The translations under genes were made by a program, and so were the position numbers. 6,412 bases of DNA from Oceanospirillaceae bacterium (lineage in GTDB: Bacteria; Pseudomonadota; Gammaproteobacteria; Pseudomonadales; Balneatricaceae), in assembly GCA_023954795.1 (NCBI GenBank), contig JAGSHA010000193.1, positions 1-6,412 on the forward strand. Reading direction: 5' to 3'. This document shows positions 6,249-6,412 of the stretch, in pieces. The notes beneath the pieces were generated by a model, which worked only from the letters and a program-made list of their open reading frames with translations, had not been told where the DNA came from and made no database searches. Each line of letters opens with the position of its first letter. Position 1 is the first letter of the stretch.

Positions 6249-6281
6249 GTAGGTTGGTGATGAGCGTAGCGATTCCCAACA
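6249..6281. repeat. Degenerate dispersed-type imperfect palindrome
   Basis: The stretch begins GTAGGTTGG, has core TGAGCGTAGCGA (6261-6272) and ends CCCAACA. It resembles a palindrome often seen between genes in proteobacteria (form TAGGTTGGG...GAGCGTAGCGA...CCCAACA). The arms GTTGG (6253-6257) and CCAAC (6276-6280) pair; the inner arms are degraded. Recognition is from memory of the pattern; no second copy lies in this window. Confidence 0.5.
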
Positions 6282-6312
6282 GGGATGGCAGAAGGCCAGG
6301 CTACCAGTCCGA

Positions 6313-6338
6313 AAAAAGGCGCCCTAAGACGCCTTTTT
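6313..6338. terminator. Bidirectional intrinsic terminator
   Basis: AAAAAGGCG (6313-6321) and CGCCTTTTT (6330-6338) pair perfectly over 9 bp around an 8-base loop. The T-run ends transcription from the left; the matching A-run (6312-6317) gives a U-tract for transcripts coming from the right. It ends the YebB-like transcript and would also serve the convergent gene proposed at the right edge. Confidence 0.88.
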
Positions 6339-6358
6339 AATGCAGAATCAGCGCAACA

Positions 6359-6412
6359 TTATGCGCCGATAATCCCACCGTCGTTACGACGTACCACCAT
6401 GATGGTGGAACG
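6359..6412 (-). CDS. Possible C-terminal end of an unidentified convergent gene
   Basis: On the minus strand, the frame entering at base 6412 is open for 17 codons, reading RSTIMVVRRNDGGIIGA, and stops at TAA (6361-6359). The stop is 20 bases from the bidirectional terminator, the usual spacing for a gene end, and the peptide looks protein-like (beta strand followed by a Gly-rich turn). I do not recognise the family. A second minus-strand frame is open to about 6338 but its peptide is less protein-like. Too short to be sure. Confidence 0.4.
   Translation of the reverse strand, partial: RSTIMVVRRNDGGIIGA

Noticed and set aside
6238..6273. 7-bp inverted repeat ATCGCTA / TAGCGAT
   Set aside because: The right arm falls inside the palindrome at 6249-6281 and the loop is 22 bases; likely incidental to that element.

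Overview
The window reads as chromosomal DNA from a gammaproteobacterium. The evidence is a compact FeoAB ferrous-iron system under what looks like dual FNR/Fur control, a protein very close to Escherichia coli YebB, and an ImuC/DnaE2-type mutagenic polymerase, which E. coli itself lacks but many other Proteobacteria carry. I cannot name the genus. No transposase, phage gene, integrase, tRNA, rRNA or CRISPR array is visible, and the arrangement looks like ordinary core or near-core chromosome.

Layout, left to right. (1) Bases 1-2252 hold the C-terminal ~750 residues of the error-prone polymerase DnaE2 (ImuC); its PHP domain and start lie outside the window. (2) Bases 2351-2974 encode a VanX/DdpX-family D-Ala-D-Ala dipeptidase with all zinc and catalytic residues, standing alone with no van resistance genes around it. 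(3) Bases 3010-3064 form a compact regulatory region: an FNR-type half-site pair centred exactly 41.5 bp upstream of the predicted transcription start, a near-consensus -10, and a Fur box lying over that -10. (4) Bases 3083-5460 are the feo operon: feoA, feoB (8-base overlap) and a 61-residue Cys-rich single-pass membrane protein where enterics have feoC. (5) Bases 5463-5503 fold into a bulged hairpin. (6) Bases 5569-6171 encode a YebB-like permuted papain-fold cysteine hydrolase. (7) Bases 6172-6412 hold a dispersed-type imperfect palindrome, a strong bidirectional terminator, and probably the last 17 codons of a convergent gene running in from the right.

All complete genes are on the + strand. 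The working unit is the feo operon: FeoB imports Fe(II) across the inner membrane, FeoA is its small cytosolic SH3-like partner, and the Cys-rich protein probably assists FeoB. The promoter geometry predicts activation without oxygen (FNR) and shut-off when iron is replete (Fur). The polymerase (SOS mutagenesis), the dipeptidase (peptidoglycan D-Ala-D-Ala turnover) and the YebB-like hydrolase look like independent units. I see no wholly new system; the items most worth following up are the feo promoter architecture, the FeoC-less operon with its Cys-rich accessory, and the YebB-like enzyme of unknown substrate.
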